A DNA stretch of 57,529 bases. It comes from JANWKA01 sp035533815. GTDB taxonomy: Bacteria > Bacteroidota > Bacteroidia > Chitinophagales > Chitinophagaceae. Positions 49,358 to 57,037 of this stretch are shown in pieces (position 1 is the stretch's first letter; every line of letters starts with the position of its first letter). The stretch is from NCBI GenBank assembly GCA_035533815.1, contig DATLTB010000006.1, positions 1-57,529 on the forward strand, written 5' to 3'. A program made the translations under genes and the position numbers. The notes beneath the pieces were generated by a model. It was not told the DNA's origin. It was given only the letters and a program-made list of their open reading frames with translations, and did not search any database.

Positions 49358-50059
49358 ATGGACAGAAGATCTTCCCTGAAAGCATTGGCCATTGGTTCCA
49401 TCTCCGGCGGCGTCCTGCTGGATGCCTGCAAACCGGAAACCAAGGAAAATACAACCAGTCCTGTCACTGCCAGACCTGAGAATAGCTGGGATGCCTCCTC
49501 GGGACGCCAGCCCTTTGAGGTCAAACGGGACGAAAGGATCCTGGATGAAAAATACTTCACGGACCATGAGATGAAGACCATCACCATGCTGGTCGATATC
49601 ATCATTCCCAAGGATGAACAATCCGGCAGTGCCAGCGATGCAGGAGTACCCAATTTCATTGAATTCATCGTCAAGGATATGCCGGATTTGAAGACCCCTC
49701 TGCGGGGAGGGCTATCCTGGTTGGATTATACCTGCATGAACCAATACGGCAATGCCTTTATCCAATGTTCCCCATCCCAGCGGACCGCAATGGTGGACCA
49801 GATAGCATGGCCTTCCCTGGCCAAACCGGAAATGTCCCAGGGAGTACATTTTTTCAGCCTGATGCGTAACCTTACTGCTACCGGGTTTTTCTCCAGCAAG
49901 ATGGGAATTGCGGATATCGGCTATATGGGCAATACCCCCAATGTTTGGGATGGGGTACCCCAGGATGTATTGAACCAGTATGGGGTTTCTTATGATGCAA
50001 AGACCCTGGAAAGATGTGTGCGGGCCGAGGACCATGACAAAATGTATACTTTCACCTGA
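49358..50059 (+). CDS. Gluconate 2-dehydrogenase subunit 3 family protein, Tat-lipoprotein signal
   Basis: The 233-residue protein starts MDRRSSLKALAIGSISGGVL, a twin-arginine-like signal, ending in the lipobox LLDAC (Cys25). The mature domain is the small-subunit family: MKTITMLVDIIIPKDEQSGSAS near 67-89, VPNFIEFIVKDMPD near 92-105, then VHFFSLMRNLTATGFFSSKM near 165 and GVPQDVLNQYGV. In related sugar dehydrogenases this subunit supports folding and export of the GMC large subunit. Its spacing of 20 bases from the GMC gene fits that job. The cytochrome c third subunit is not nearby. Confidence 0.87.
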   Translation: MDRRSSLKALAIGSISGGVLLDACKPETKENTTSPVTARPENSWDASSGRQPFEVKRDERILDEKYFTDHEMKTITMLVDIIIPKDEQSGSASDAGVPNFIEFIVKDMPDLKTPLRGGLSWLDYTCMNQYGNAFIQCSPSQRTAMVDQIAWPSLAKPEMSQGVHFFSLMRNLTATGFFSSKMGIADIGYMGNTPNVWDGVPQDVLNQYGVSYDAKTLERCVRAEDHDKMYTFT

Positions 50060-50119
50060 GTTGCTGCCCCACGTTGCTCCTTATTTTTCAATCGGATCCA
50101 TTCATTTAAAACTTTAATC

Positions 50120-51571
50120 ATGGAAGAACAGAACCAGAAGAAATCATTGAACCGCAGGACTTTTATCCGGAATACCTCCATCGCTGCGGCAGGATTTTAT
50201 ATCGTTCCCCGTCATGTCCTGGGCAGGGGATTTACTGCTCCCAGCGATAAGCTGACCATCGCTTCGGTGGGTGCTGGTGGAAAGGGGGGAGATGACATAC
50301 AGCATTTTTACAAAAGCGGGAAAGCCAATATTGCTTTTCTATGCGATGTGGATGACCGTCAGTCCGTCGGTTCCCGTAAACTGCTGCCTGCTGCCAAATA
50401 TTATCATGACTGGCGGGAAATGTTCGACAAGGAATCCGGCAATTTTGATGCGGTTTCCGTGTCCATACCCGATCATAACCATGCGATCGTGGCCCTTAAT
50501 GCCATGAAAATGGGCAAGCATGTATATGTGCAGAAACCCCTCACCCACGATATCTTTGAAGCCCGCATGCTGACGGAGGCTGCCAAAAAATACCGGGTAG
50601 TCACCCAGATGGGCGACCAGGGCGCTTCAGGCGATGGGGTCCGCCAGCTCATGGAATGGTATCATGCAGGGATTATCGGCCGGGTCCATACCGTGAACTG
50701 TTTTACTAACCGGCCAGTCTGGCCCCAGGGCATTCCCTGGCCCACCGTGCATCCCCCAATACCTGCAGAGCTCAACTGGGATCTTTGGCTGGGTACAGCA
50801 CAGGAACATGATTATATTGACAACCTGGTCCCCTTCAACTGGCGCGGATGGTGGGATTTTGGTACCGGCGCTCTTGGTGATATGGGATGCCATATCATCG
50901 GACCCGTTTTCAAGGTACTGAGCCTGGAATATCCAACCGCGGTTACCTGTAGCTGCAGCACGGTGTATGATGGTATTTTCAAACAAGCTTACCGCCCGGA
51001 TGGTGGCCCGGTTTCCTCATCCGTACACTTCAAGTATAAAGACAAACATGGCAATGAAGTCAAACTGAACTGGATGGATGGGGGCATACAACCCGAGCGT
51101 CCCAGGGAACTTAAACCCAATGAAATGATGGGAGGTCCCGGTGATCCGGGAAATGGGGTGATCTTCGAAGGGACCAAGGGGAAGATGATGTGCTCGACCT
51201 ATGCCGATAATCCCCAGCTACTGCCTACCTCCCGCACCAATAAGGTACATGTCCGAAAAACCATTCCCCGGATCCCGGGCGGTGCCGAAGGACATTATGC
51301 CCAATGGATCGAAGCTTCCCTGGCAGGCTATAAGCATGGAAAGACCGACTCCCCTTTTGTAGGGTATGCCGGTCCGCTGACCGAATGCATCCTCATGGGT
51401 AACCTGGCGATCCGGAGCTTTAATTACCGGGATCCGAACGGAAAAAGTTATCCCGGGCGGGGTATCACCCTGCAATGGGATGGTCCCAAAATGCAAGTCA
51501 CCAACTTTGATCCGGCTAACCAGTTCGTCAAAAGGACCTACCGGGAGGGCTGGCCGGCATTAACTTTATAA
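50120..51571 (+). CDS. Exported Gfo/Idh/MocA-family oxidoreductase
   Basis: The 483-residue protein has a Tat-type signal (NRRTFIRNTSIAAAGFYIVP) and a Rossmann NAD(P) domain (about 35-160: KLTIASVGAGGKGGDDIQ, VSVSIPDHNHAIVALNAMKM, HVYVQKPLTHDIFEAR with the EKP-type Lys). A C-terminal alpha/beta substrate domain (about 170-460) contains WWDFGTGALGDMGCHIIGP. Periplasmic Tat-exported members are a distinct Bacteroidota group, several of which act on oxidised sugars or glycosides with tightly bound cofactor. It follows the GMC pair by 60 bases and is closed by a strong terminator. The exact substrate is unknown. Confidence 0.88.
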   Translation: MEEQNQKKSLNRRTFIRNTSIAAAGFYIVPRHVLGRGFTAPSDKLTIASVGAGGKGGDDIQHFYKSGKANIAFLCDVDDRQSVGSRKLLPAAKYYHDWREMFDKESGNFDAVSVSIPDHNHAIVALNAMKMGKHVYVQKPLTHDIFEARMLTEAAKKYRVVTQMGDQGASGDGVRQLMEWYHAGIIGRVHTVNCFTNRPVWPQGIPWPTVHPPIPAELNWDLWLGTAQEHDYIDNLVPFNWRGWWDFGTGALGDMGCHIIGPVFKVLSLEYPTAVTCSCSTVYDGIFKQAYRPDGGPVSSSVHFKYKDKHGNEVKLNWMDGGIQPERPRELKPNEMMGGPGDPGNGVIFEGTKGKMMCSTYADNPQLLPTSRTNKVHVRKTIPRIPGGAEGHYAQWIEASLAGYKHGKTDSPFVGYAGPLTECILMGNLAIRSFNYRDPNGKSYPGRGITLQWDGPKMQVTNFDPANQFVKRTYREGWPALTL

Positions 51572-51581
51572 AGAAAGAACT

Positions 51582-51613
51582 GCAGCCGGGGGGCGCTGCT
51601 GCTCCCCGGCTGC
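51582..51613 (+). terminator. Strong GC-rich hairpin terminator
   Basis: GCAGCCGGGG and CCCCGGCTGC form a 10-bp stem with a 12-base loop, followed by TTTCTTCCC, 10 bases past the stop of the Gfo/Idh/MocA gene. It probably ends or attenuates the GMC transcript before the SGNH gene. Confidence 0.65.
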
Positions 51614-51652
51614 TTTCTTCCCTGATAAAAATCCACAAAAAAAATCCACAAA

Positions 51653-52321
51653 ATGAAACTCTGGACCCGCCTGGTTACAGGCCTATTCCTTTCAGCCTTT
51701 GTCTGGGGCGGACAGCACGCATACGGACAAATGCAGCCGATCCGAGTTGCCTGCGTGGGCAACAGTATCACCGAGGGAGCAGGTCTCGGTGACAGCACAT
51801 ACCCCAAACAGCTTCAGGTCCTCCTGGGAAAAAACTATGATGTCCGAAACTACGGGCTGGGGGGCCGCACCCTGCTGAAACACGGGGATATCCCCTATTG
51901 GAAAGAGCAGAAATTCCAGGAGGTACAGGGCTGGAATCCACAGATTGTGATCATAATGCTGGGTACCAATGACACCAAGCCCTGGAACTGGAAATATGCT
52001 GCTGAATTCATACCGGATTATAAAGCTTTCATTGAAGTCTTCCGGAAACTGCCCTCCCATCCGCGGATCTGGATCTGTGATCCGGTTCCAGTGTTCAGGG
52101 ACAATTACGGAATCCGGGAAAGCGTGATGAAAAATGAAGTCATTCCGGACATCGCGAAAATATCCCGGGCTGAAAAGGTCCCTGTCATTGATATGTACAA
52201 GGCCGAAAAAGGAAAGGGCGCCCATTTTAAGGATGGCGTTCATCCGGACGGGTACGGAGATTCCTTTCTGGCGGAAGCTGCCTTTAAAAGCATTCACCGA
52301 TACAAGCCCCCGGAAAAATAG
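51653..52321 (+). CDS. Exported SGNH/GDSL-family hydrolase
   Basis: The 222-residue protein has a signal peptide (MKLWTRLVTGLFLSAFVWGG, cleaved near AYG) and the four SGNH blocks: GNSITEGAGLGDSTYP with the nucleophile Ser near 37, GLGGRTLL near 65, IMLGTNDTKPWNW near 100, and DGVHPDGYG with the Asp/His pair near 195. Such enzymes remove acetyl or other ester groups from glycans. Close position to the sugar-oxidation genes suggests a shared glycan substrate, although a terminator lies between. Confidence 0.88.
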   Translation: MKLWTRLVTGLFLSAFVWGGQHAYGQMQPIRVACVGNSITEGAGLGDSTYPKQLQVLLGKNYDVRNYGLGGRTLLKHGDIPYWKEQKFQEVQGWNPQIVIIMLGTNDTKPWNWKYAAEFIPDYKAFIEVFRKLPSHPRIWICDPVPVFRDNYGIRESVMKNEVIPDIAKISRAEKVPVIDMYKAEKGKGAHFKDGVHPDGYGDSFLAEAAFKSIHRYKPPEK

Positions 52322-52440
52322 ACTTGGTTGTCCGCCAAACCCCTTCAGTGGTCTTTCATCCTATTCTTTCCTCCTTTTCAGGTTGGGAATTGAGAAATTT
52401 TACCCTTAAAATAATAGGAATCATCAGTATCCGGTAAAAA

Positions 52441-52458
52441 ATAGTTAGCGTTAACTAT
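52441..52458. repeat. Inverted repeat in the convergent gap
   Basis: ATAGTTA-GCGT-TAACTAT is a perfect 7-base inverted repeat. It lies between the convergent SGNH and PBP4 genes, so it may be a weak terminator or an unused protein site; no U-tract follows. Confidence 0.3.
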
Positions 52459-52542
52459 ATAATTTCCCGTCAATTTCTTTTGACTGTTCAGATGACCAGT
52501 CGGGAATTCAACAAACCATTACTTATCTATATCCCCTTCCCT

Positions 52543-53874
52543 TTACTCCAACTTCCAAACGGTCTCGATGAACTTTTCCACCTGCTTTCTTACCACAAAC
52601 CCGGGTATGGTGTAATTGCCTACCAACACGCTGAACACAAGTGTTCTTCCTTTCCTGGTGACCAGGAATCCGCTGAGTGCTGCATTGTTGTTCAATGATC
52701 CGGTCTTGGCATGGATGTAACCGGCCATGGAAAGGAACCTGTTATCCAGGGTGCCCTCACCTCCAGCCGGAAAAATATGAAACAGGCGGTCACGGGGATA
52801 CGCTGAGATCAGTCTTTGCAGCACGTTCACCAGGTCGGCGGGAGTAAACAAATTATATCGGGACAGTCCCGAACCATCTACCCAAACAGGCTTATCCGGT
52901 AAACCAGCCAGCATGCTGTCCAGCATAAAATGGATCATCTCCCCGGAACTGATGGTATCAAACTTCAACAAGCTGCACATCATCAGGGTTTGCTCAGCAA
53001 AAAAATTATCACTTCGGTACATCATATGGCTGTATAAGCTGTCTACCGGAACATTGCTGATTCTTCCCGCCACAGACCAGGTTACCGGCAATGGGTCGAT
53101 AATGACCTGTCTGGTAAGCGTATCCTGCAACATCGCGGCTGCTGAACTACCACCATAGGTAATAAAAGGAACCTCGGTAATATTGGTATCCTGGTCCTCG
53201 CTGATATGATAAAAAAAACGGTTTTCAAAACGAGCGCGCTGAATGCGGAAGGAATGAGTGGTTAATGAGTCATCCTCCGCTATGGAATCCGTTTGCTGAA
53301 AATAGTCCGGCAGATCGATCAGCCCATGATTGGCTACACTGAACCGGATCACATTGCCATAGATTGGCAAGGAGGACCGTTCGGGCTGGTAATCCTCATT
53401 GTAGTCGTCCCAGCTCCAGCCTGGACCATAAACCTGATTTTCATTTACAGGACGGCTGTACACCAATACTTTATTCTTTGCATGCTTCAGGAAATCAAAT
53501 ACCGGTTGGTCCGGATAGTCAGGATGTAGCAGGGAAGGATCCCCGGTACCCTGGAAATACAATGTATCTCCTGATGACTGGTACCTGATTCCTGTGGTGG
53601 AATCTCCCAGGATATGCAGGGCGGTAAACAGGGTGAATATTTTCGTATTGGATGCAGGAGTGAAGTATTTATCCCCCTGGTATTGATAAATATATTTGCC
53701 AGAGGTCAGGTCCAGGATGCAAATCCCGACCTGTGCCCCTTTCAGTGCTTTAAATCCGGTGAGATCGGCAGCGGCTGCATGGCTGATCTGCGCGGTACCC
53801 CTGAGCATGCCCATGCAGCAAATGACGGAAAGGAAAATATGCTCGGTGGAAAGCCTGTACCGGGAGTATTTCAT
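52543..53874 (-). CDS. dacB: D-alanyl-D-alanine carboxypeptidase/endopeptidase (PBP4, S13 family)
   Basis: The 443-residue periplasmic enzyme has a signal peptide and the three penicillin-binding motifs: SNTK (Ser75, Lys78), SDN in YRSDNFFAEQTL near 285, and KTG in HAKTGSLNNNAALSG near 400. The insert between the first two motifs has the size usual for PBP4. It trims or opens peptidoglycan cross-links. Its start overlaps the stop of the arginase-fold gene by 4 bases (ATGA), so translation is coupled to that unusual partner. Confidence 0.93.
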   Translation of the reverse strand: MKYSRYRLSTEHIFLSVICCMGMLRGTAQISHAAAADLTGFKALKGAQVGICILDLTSGKYIYQYQGDKYFTPASNTKIFTLFTALHILGDSTTGIRYQSSGDTLYFQGTGDPSLLHPDYPDQPVFDFLKHAKNKVLVYSRPVNENQVYGPGWSWDDYNEDYQPERSSLPIYGNVIRFSVANHGLIDLPDYFQQTDSIAEDDSLTTHSFRIQRARFENRFFYHISEDQDTNITEVPFITYGGSSAAAMLQDTLTRQVIIDPLPVTWSVAGRISNVPVDSLYSHMMYRSDNFFAEQTLMMCSLLKFDTISSGEMIHFMLDSMLAGLPDKPVWVDGSGLSRYNLFTPADLVNVLQRLISAYPRDRLFHIFPAGGEGTLDNRFLSMAGYIHAKTGSLNNNAALSGFLVTRKGRTLVFSVLVGNYTIPGFVVRKQVEKFIETVWKLE

Positions 53875-55007
53875 ATTCTTTCATGGACACGCATCCACCG
53901 CTCCGGAATCTCATTGCTGCTGGCAGTAAGATAATCCTTATAGGAGCAGGGGATGAACTGGTCTTTCTGCACCTGCATCCACCAGCGGCCTGTTTTTTTA
54001 CTTTTCAGAAAAATGGTATCCAATTCTGTAAAGGCCACATGGTATTCCAGAAAGGATTCCCTTTCGGTAATACCTGCTTCCTTTTTACGCAGGGCCTTCC
54101 CGTCAATGAAATACCAGATCATCTGGGCGATTTGCTTGGCGGTCAGGTTTTCCCTGTCCTTGTCTGGCTGATATTCATAAATGCCGATGGAGGAAAGCTG
54201 AGAACTCATGCCGGCATACCGGGTGAGCATGCAGGCCTCATCTCCGGTGAAACCGTTAGGAGAATCACTGCAACCGGGAGCATCTGTATATTTTAAGGCA
54301 CTGATGTCCATGCTGAGCATGTCACTGTTGCGCATGACGGGTTCAGTTTCATCCATATTCTCCCGGACTCTCCCCAGCCTGTAACAATCAAACCGGAGCT
54401 TGTCCAGGGTCTCCAGGATTCGCGGGTGGATATAATAGCTTTGGAACCCGATATGATTATAATGCCGGATATAATTCGGCTGGTCTGTCAGCATATCCAT
54501 CAGGAAACTCCTGGATTTATCAGCGGGGTTATCTTCCAGGTCGATCAGGGAATCCACTACGGTTACTTCCACCAGGCGCTGTCTTGCGGCATAACTTTGA
54601 TATTGGACATGGGTAAGGTCATGGGATCCCCCCAAAATGACAACCGTCTTCTCTGCACGGAGTAGTTCCGTCAAAACTGTTTTCGCAGCTGCACAGGTAT
54701 CCTGAAGCGTGGCCCCCTGGCGGATATTGCCCAGATCCGCCAGGCGGATATCCTTATGCCAGTGATATAACCGGTATAGCTGGGCCCTAACCCGGTCCGG
54801 ACCCTCGCTGTGGTCTCTTTGATGTCCTCCCCCTCTTTCCTCCCCGATCCCCACCAGCACAATATCTGCTTCTTCCAGATCGGGGAAATAATGGTCATTG
54901 GCATCAATCACCTTCCCGATCTGCTGGTCTTTGAAAGGTTCCATGGAACCTGGTTCGCCAAAATGGACAGGAGAAAGAAAATCCTGGATATGCAGGTAAT
55001 CAGACAT
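53871..55007 (-). CDS. Arginase/formiminoglutamase-fold protein lacking metal ligands
   Basis: The 378-residue protein has the ureohydrolase core: DIVLVGIGEERGGGH near 48-62, GGSHD (His129), VVDSLIDLE (Asp152, Leu154, Asp156), LSMDISALK (Asp234, Ser236) and the GFTGDEACMLTRYAG helix. In active enzymes the second motif is DxHxD and the third SxDxD, so the His and one Asp of the two-Mn site are replaced here. An extra C-terminal region of about 80 residues (KKTGRWWMQVQKDQFIPC) follows. I expect a nonhydrolytic or altered role. It is coupled by a 4-base overlap to PBP4 rather than to histidine-degradation genes. Confidence 0.85.
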   Translation of the reverse strand: MSDYLHIQDFLSPVHFGEPGSMEPFKDQQIGKVIDANDHYFPDLEEADIVLVGIGEERGGGHQRDHSEGPDRVRAQLYRLYHWHKDIRLADLGNIRQGATLQDTCAAAKTVLTELLRAEKTVVILGGSHDLTHVQYQSYAARQRLVEVTVVDSLIDLEDNPADKSRSFLMDMLTDQPNYIRHYNHIGFQSYYIHPRILETLDKLRFDCYRLGRVRENMDETEPVMRNSDMLSMDISALKYTDAPGCSDSPNGFTGDEACMLTRYAGMSSQLSSIGIYEYQPDKDRENLTAKQIAQMIWYFIDGKALRKKEAGITERESFLEYHVAFTELDTIFLKSKKTGRWWMQVQKDQFIPCSYKDYLTASSNEIPERWMRVHERI

Positions 55008-55030
55008 GCTGCAGAAAGTTTAACTGCAGG

Positions 55031-55038
55031 CAAACCTA
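55031..55038 (-). promoter_or_regulatory. -7 box of the arginase-fold/PBP4 operon
   Basis: TAGGTTTG on the minus strand, 23 bases before the ATG at 55007, fits TAnnTTTG. A second near match, TATATTTTG, lies just upstream. Confidence 0.35.
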
Positions 55039-55075
55039 CAAAATATAATCTGGCATCACCGGGGAAAAATGATTA

Positions 55076-55324
55076 TCAGTTCTTATGGAAAATGAACTGA
55101 AATGGACGGAGTATATTGGTGCGAAAAATTTCGTTGATCACATCCCGGTCGCAGGTAATCCGGTTGCGGTTAATATCGATCACCTCAATGGCCCTTATCC
55201 TGTTTTCTGAGGCCTCAACAATCCCGAGCAGGTGATTGATCAGGGTGACTTCCTTTTCCATTTCCACACGGCTGTATTTGGATTCATTCAGCAGGATAAG
55301 CAAATCGCGGTCACCGGATTTCAT
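55076..55324 (-). CDS. Small conserved-looking protein of unknown function
   Basis: The 82-residue soluble protein is rich in Asn, Arg, Glu and Ile (MKSGDRDLLILLNESKYSRV, HLLGIVEASENRIRAIEVID, INEIFRTNILRPFQFIFHKN), with an amphipathic alpha/beta pattern and no signal peptide or Cys cluster. I do not recognise a family. It starts 15 bases after the stop of a tiny lipoprotein gene on the same strand, and the pair probably shares the promoter at 55520-55527. Confidence 0.6.
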   Translation of the reverse strand: MKSGDRDLLILLNESKYSRVEMEKEVTLINHLLGIVEASENRIRAIEVIDINRNRITCDRDVINEIFRTNILRPFQFIFHKN

Positions 55325-55339
55325 AAAAAATGCCTTTTT

Positions 55340-55462
55340 TTATTTACGTAATTTACCCGTGGGCATTGGCGGACAACCGCAACTGTTCCCTTTTAATACA
55401 CTGCAACTCCCCATCAACAACCCGGTAATCATCAGCACTAACACCCAATTTAACCTTTTCAT
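55340..55462 (-). CDS. 40-residue Cys-rich lipoprotein
   Basis: A short gene on the minus strand encodes MKRLNWVLVLMITGLLMGSC followed by SVLKGNSCGCPPMPTGKLRK. Residues 1-19 are a lipoprotein signal with lipobox LMGSC, so the mature peptide is only about 21 residues and carries the lipidated Cys20 and a CGC pair (Cys28, Cys30). Small lipoproteins with a Cys-Gly-Cys-Pro tail occur widely in Bacteroidota but have no assigned function. It is upstream of the 82-residue gene by 15 bases. A TAGATTTG -7 box lies 57 bases before the start. Confidence 0.7.
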   Translation of the reverse strand: MKRLNWVLVLMITGLLMGSCSVLKGNSCGCPPMPTGKLRK

Positions 55463-55519
55463 CAGCCTGGTGGATTTCTTCCATAACGCTTACCTGCATA
55501 GGATATTACCCGGGAACAA

Positions 55520-55527
55520 CAAATCTA
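55520..55527 (-). promoter_or_regulatory. -7 box of the small lipoprotein gene
   Basis: TAGATTTG on the minus strand fits TAnnTTTG, preceded by a T-rich stretch at the expected -33 distance. It is back to back with the glycosyltransferase start on the other strand. Confidence 0.35.
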
Positions 55528-55559
55528 AATTAATCTAATTTCGTAAAAAAATAAACATT

Positions 55560-56645
55560 TTGGCCCCATCTCCTGATGTAAAGATCCTTGTGGCGCCCCT
55601 GGACTGGGGCCTAGGCCATACTACCCGCTGTATTCCCATCATTCGGGAATTGCAGGCTGCAGGCTGCCAGGTACTATTTGCCGCAGCAGGTCCTGCAGCC
55701 AGACTGATTGAGCAGGAATTCCCTGGAATCCAGATTCTTCCGCTGGGGGGATACCAGGTACACTTTTCAGGCAAAAGACCGGGAATTCAGCTGGCCATCC
55801 AGATCCCGAAGATCTGGATGGCCATACGCAGGGAACATCGCTGGCTGAAGGCACTGGTGAAAACCATGAAGATCCAGGCGGTGATCGCTGATAACCGGTG
55901 GGGGTTGCACCATCCGGAAATCCCCTGTGTGTTTATCACCCACCAGCTACATATCATCACCTCCTATGGTATTTGGTTAGACCGCCTGGCCAGCCGGATC
56001 AATTATTGGTTTATCCGGAAGTTTACCGCTTGCTGGGTGCCGGATTTAGCTGGAGCACCGGGACTTGCCGGGAACCTTTCCCATCCTGCTTCCTTACCCG
56101 GTCCGACTTTTTACCTGGGATGCCTGTCCAGACTGGATAAATTGCCGGTATCCATCCCAAAATATGACCTGGCGATCCTGATTTCAGGACCAGAACCGCA
56201 AAGAACGCAGTTTGAGAATAAGATATTATCTCAACTTTCTGGTACCGGTAAAACGGCTGTAATGGTGAGCGGTCAACCGGATAAGTCCTTTGACCTCATG
56301 CTCAGCCCGCAGGTACGTCATATCAGTCATTTGCCCGCGGACCAGATAAGCAAGATCATTCAGGAGTCGGGATTGGTTATCTGCAGATCAGGTTATACGA
56401 CCCTTATGGATCTCATGAAACTGGGTAAAAGAGCCGTACTAGTACCCACTCCCGGTCAGCCTGAACAGGAATACCTTGCGGCGCATATGATGCGGCAGGG
56501 CTGGTTTTATGCCGTGCGGCAAGACGACCTGATGTTAGATCGGCTGGAATCTGCATTGTCCGGATTTCCATTCACTGTCCCTGAAATGATCCAAAAAGAG
56601 CATTTCCAGGAAACTGTCCGGGAATTTTTAAACGGCATAAAATAA
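55560..56645 (+). CDS. MurG-like glycosyltransferase
   Basis: The 361-residue protein starts with TTG. The N-terminal Rossmann half begins KILVAPLDWGLGHTTRCIPI (about 8-27) and continues AGCQVLFAAAGPAARLIE. The C-terminal half has LAILISGPEPQRTQFE near 205-220 and the nucleotide-sugar site GLVICRSGYTTLMDLMKLGK near 285-305 with VLVPTPGQPEQEYLA. This is the GT28/MurG-type arrangement, but short, without MurG's specific LGGSLG motif. A lipid or polysaccharide sugar donor is possible. No glycan cluster adjoins. Confidence 0.8.
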   Translation: MAPSPDVKILVAPLDWGLGHTTRCIPIIRELQAAGCQVLFAAAGPAARLIEQEFPGIQILPLGGYQVHFSGKRPGIQLAIQIPKIWMAIRREHRWLKALVKTMKIQAVIADNRWGLHHPEIPCVFITHQLHIITSYGIWLDRLASRINYWFIRKFTACWVPDLAGAPGLAGNLSHPASLPGPTFYLGCLSRLDKLPVSIPKYDLAILISGPEPQRTQFENKILSQLSGTGKTAVMVSGQPDKSFDLMLSPQVRHISHLPADQISKIIQESGLVICRSGYTTLMDLMKLGKRAVLVPTPGQPEQEYLAAHMMRQGWFYAVRQDDLMLDRLESALSGFPFTVPEMIQKEHFQETVREFLNGIK

Positions 56646-56668
56646 CAGGTGGGATTAAACTGCCGGAG

Positions 56669-57037
56669 CTATGACAATGCTTTTCGCAGTTCATTCAGGG
56701 TCTTTTTGTCACTGCCGGCGAAGATCAGATCATTCAGCAGGATAACCGGCCGTTTCAAAAAAGTATCTTCTTTCAGTATGAGGTCACGGTAATCCTTTTC
56801 CCCAAGTACCTTATCCTGCAGGCCCATTTGCCGGAATTTGCGGGATCGCCTGTTAAAAAGAGCCTGATAGCTTCCTGCCTTCTTTTTCAACTCTTCCAGC
56901 TGATCGGAACTGATTGGGCTGGATCTGATATCCAGCAGGATAAATCCGCGTCCATCCGCATCCATTTCCCGGATGATCCGCTTGCAGGTACTGCAGGTAT
57001 CCAGATAAAATACTTTTCCCCGCTTGGCAGGGATCAT
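56669..57037 (-). CDS. ArsC/Spx-family thioredoxin-fold protein
   Basis: From the Met at 57037 the 122-residue protein reads MIPAKRGKVFYLDTCSTCKR, with the redox pair Cys15 and Cys18 (CSTC), then FILLDIRSSPIS near 40 and KRPVILLNDLIFAGSD near 95-110 matching the ArsC family. An upstream Met at 57109 would overlap the T9SS gene by 76 bases; the 57037 start overlaps its stop by only 4 bases (ATGA). Arg residues for arsenate binding are not clearly in place, so a general arsenate-reductase-family label is safest. Confidence 0.85.
   Translation of the reverse strand: MIPAKRGKVFYLDTCSTCKRIIREMDADGRGFILLDIRSSPISSDQLEELKKKAGSYQALFNRRSRKFRQMGLQDKVLGEKDYRDLILKEDTFLKRPVILLNDLIFAGSDKKTLNELRKALS

Noticed and set aside
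48508..49674. A 388-residue minus-strand reading frame
   Set aside because: Antisense to the GMC oxidoreductase and its partner; no recognisable domain.
53871..55007. Functional formiminoglutamase (HutG) in histidine degradation
   Set aside because: Metal ligands are replaced and there are no hut genes nearby.
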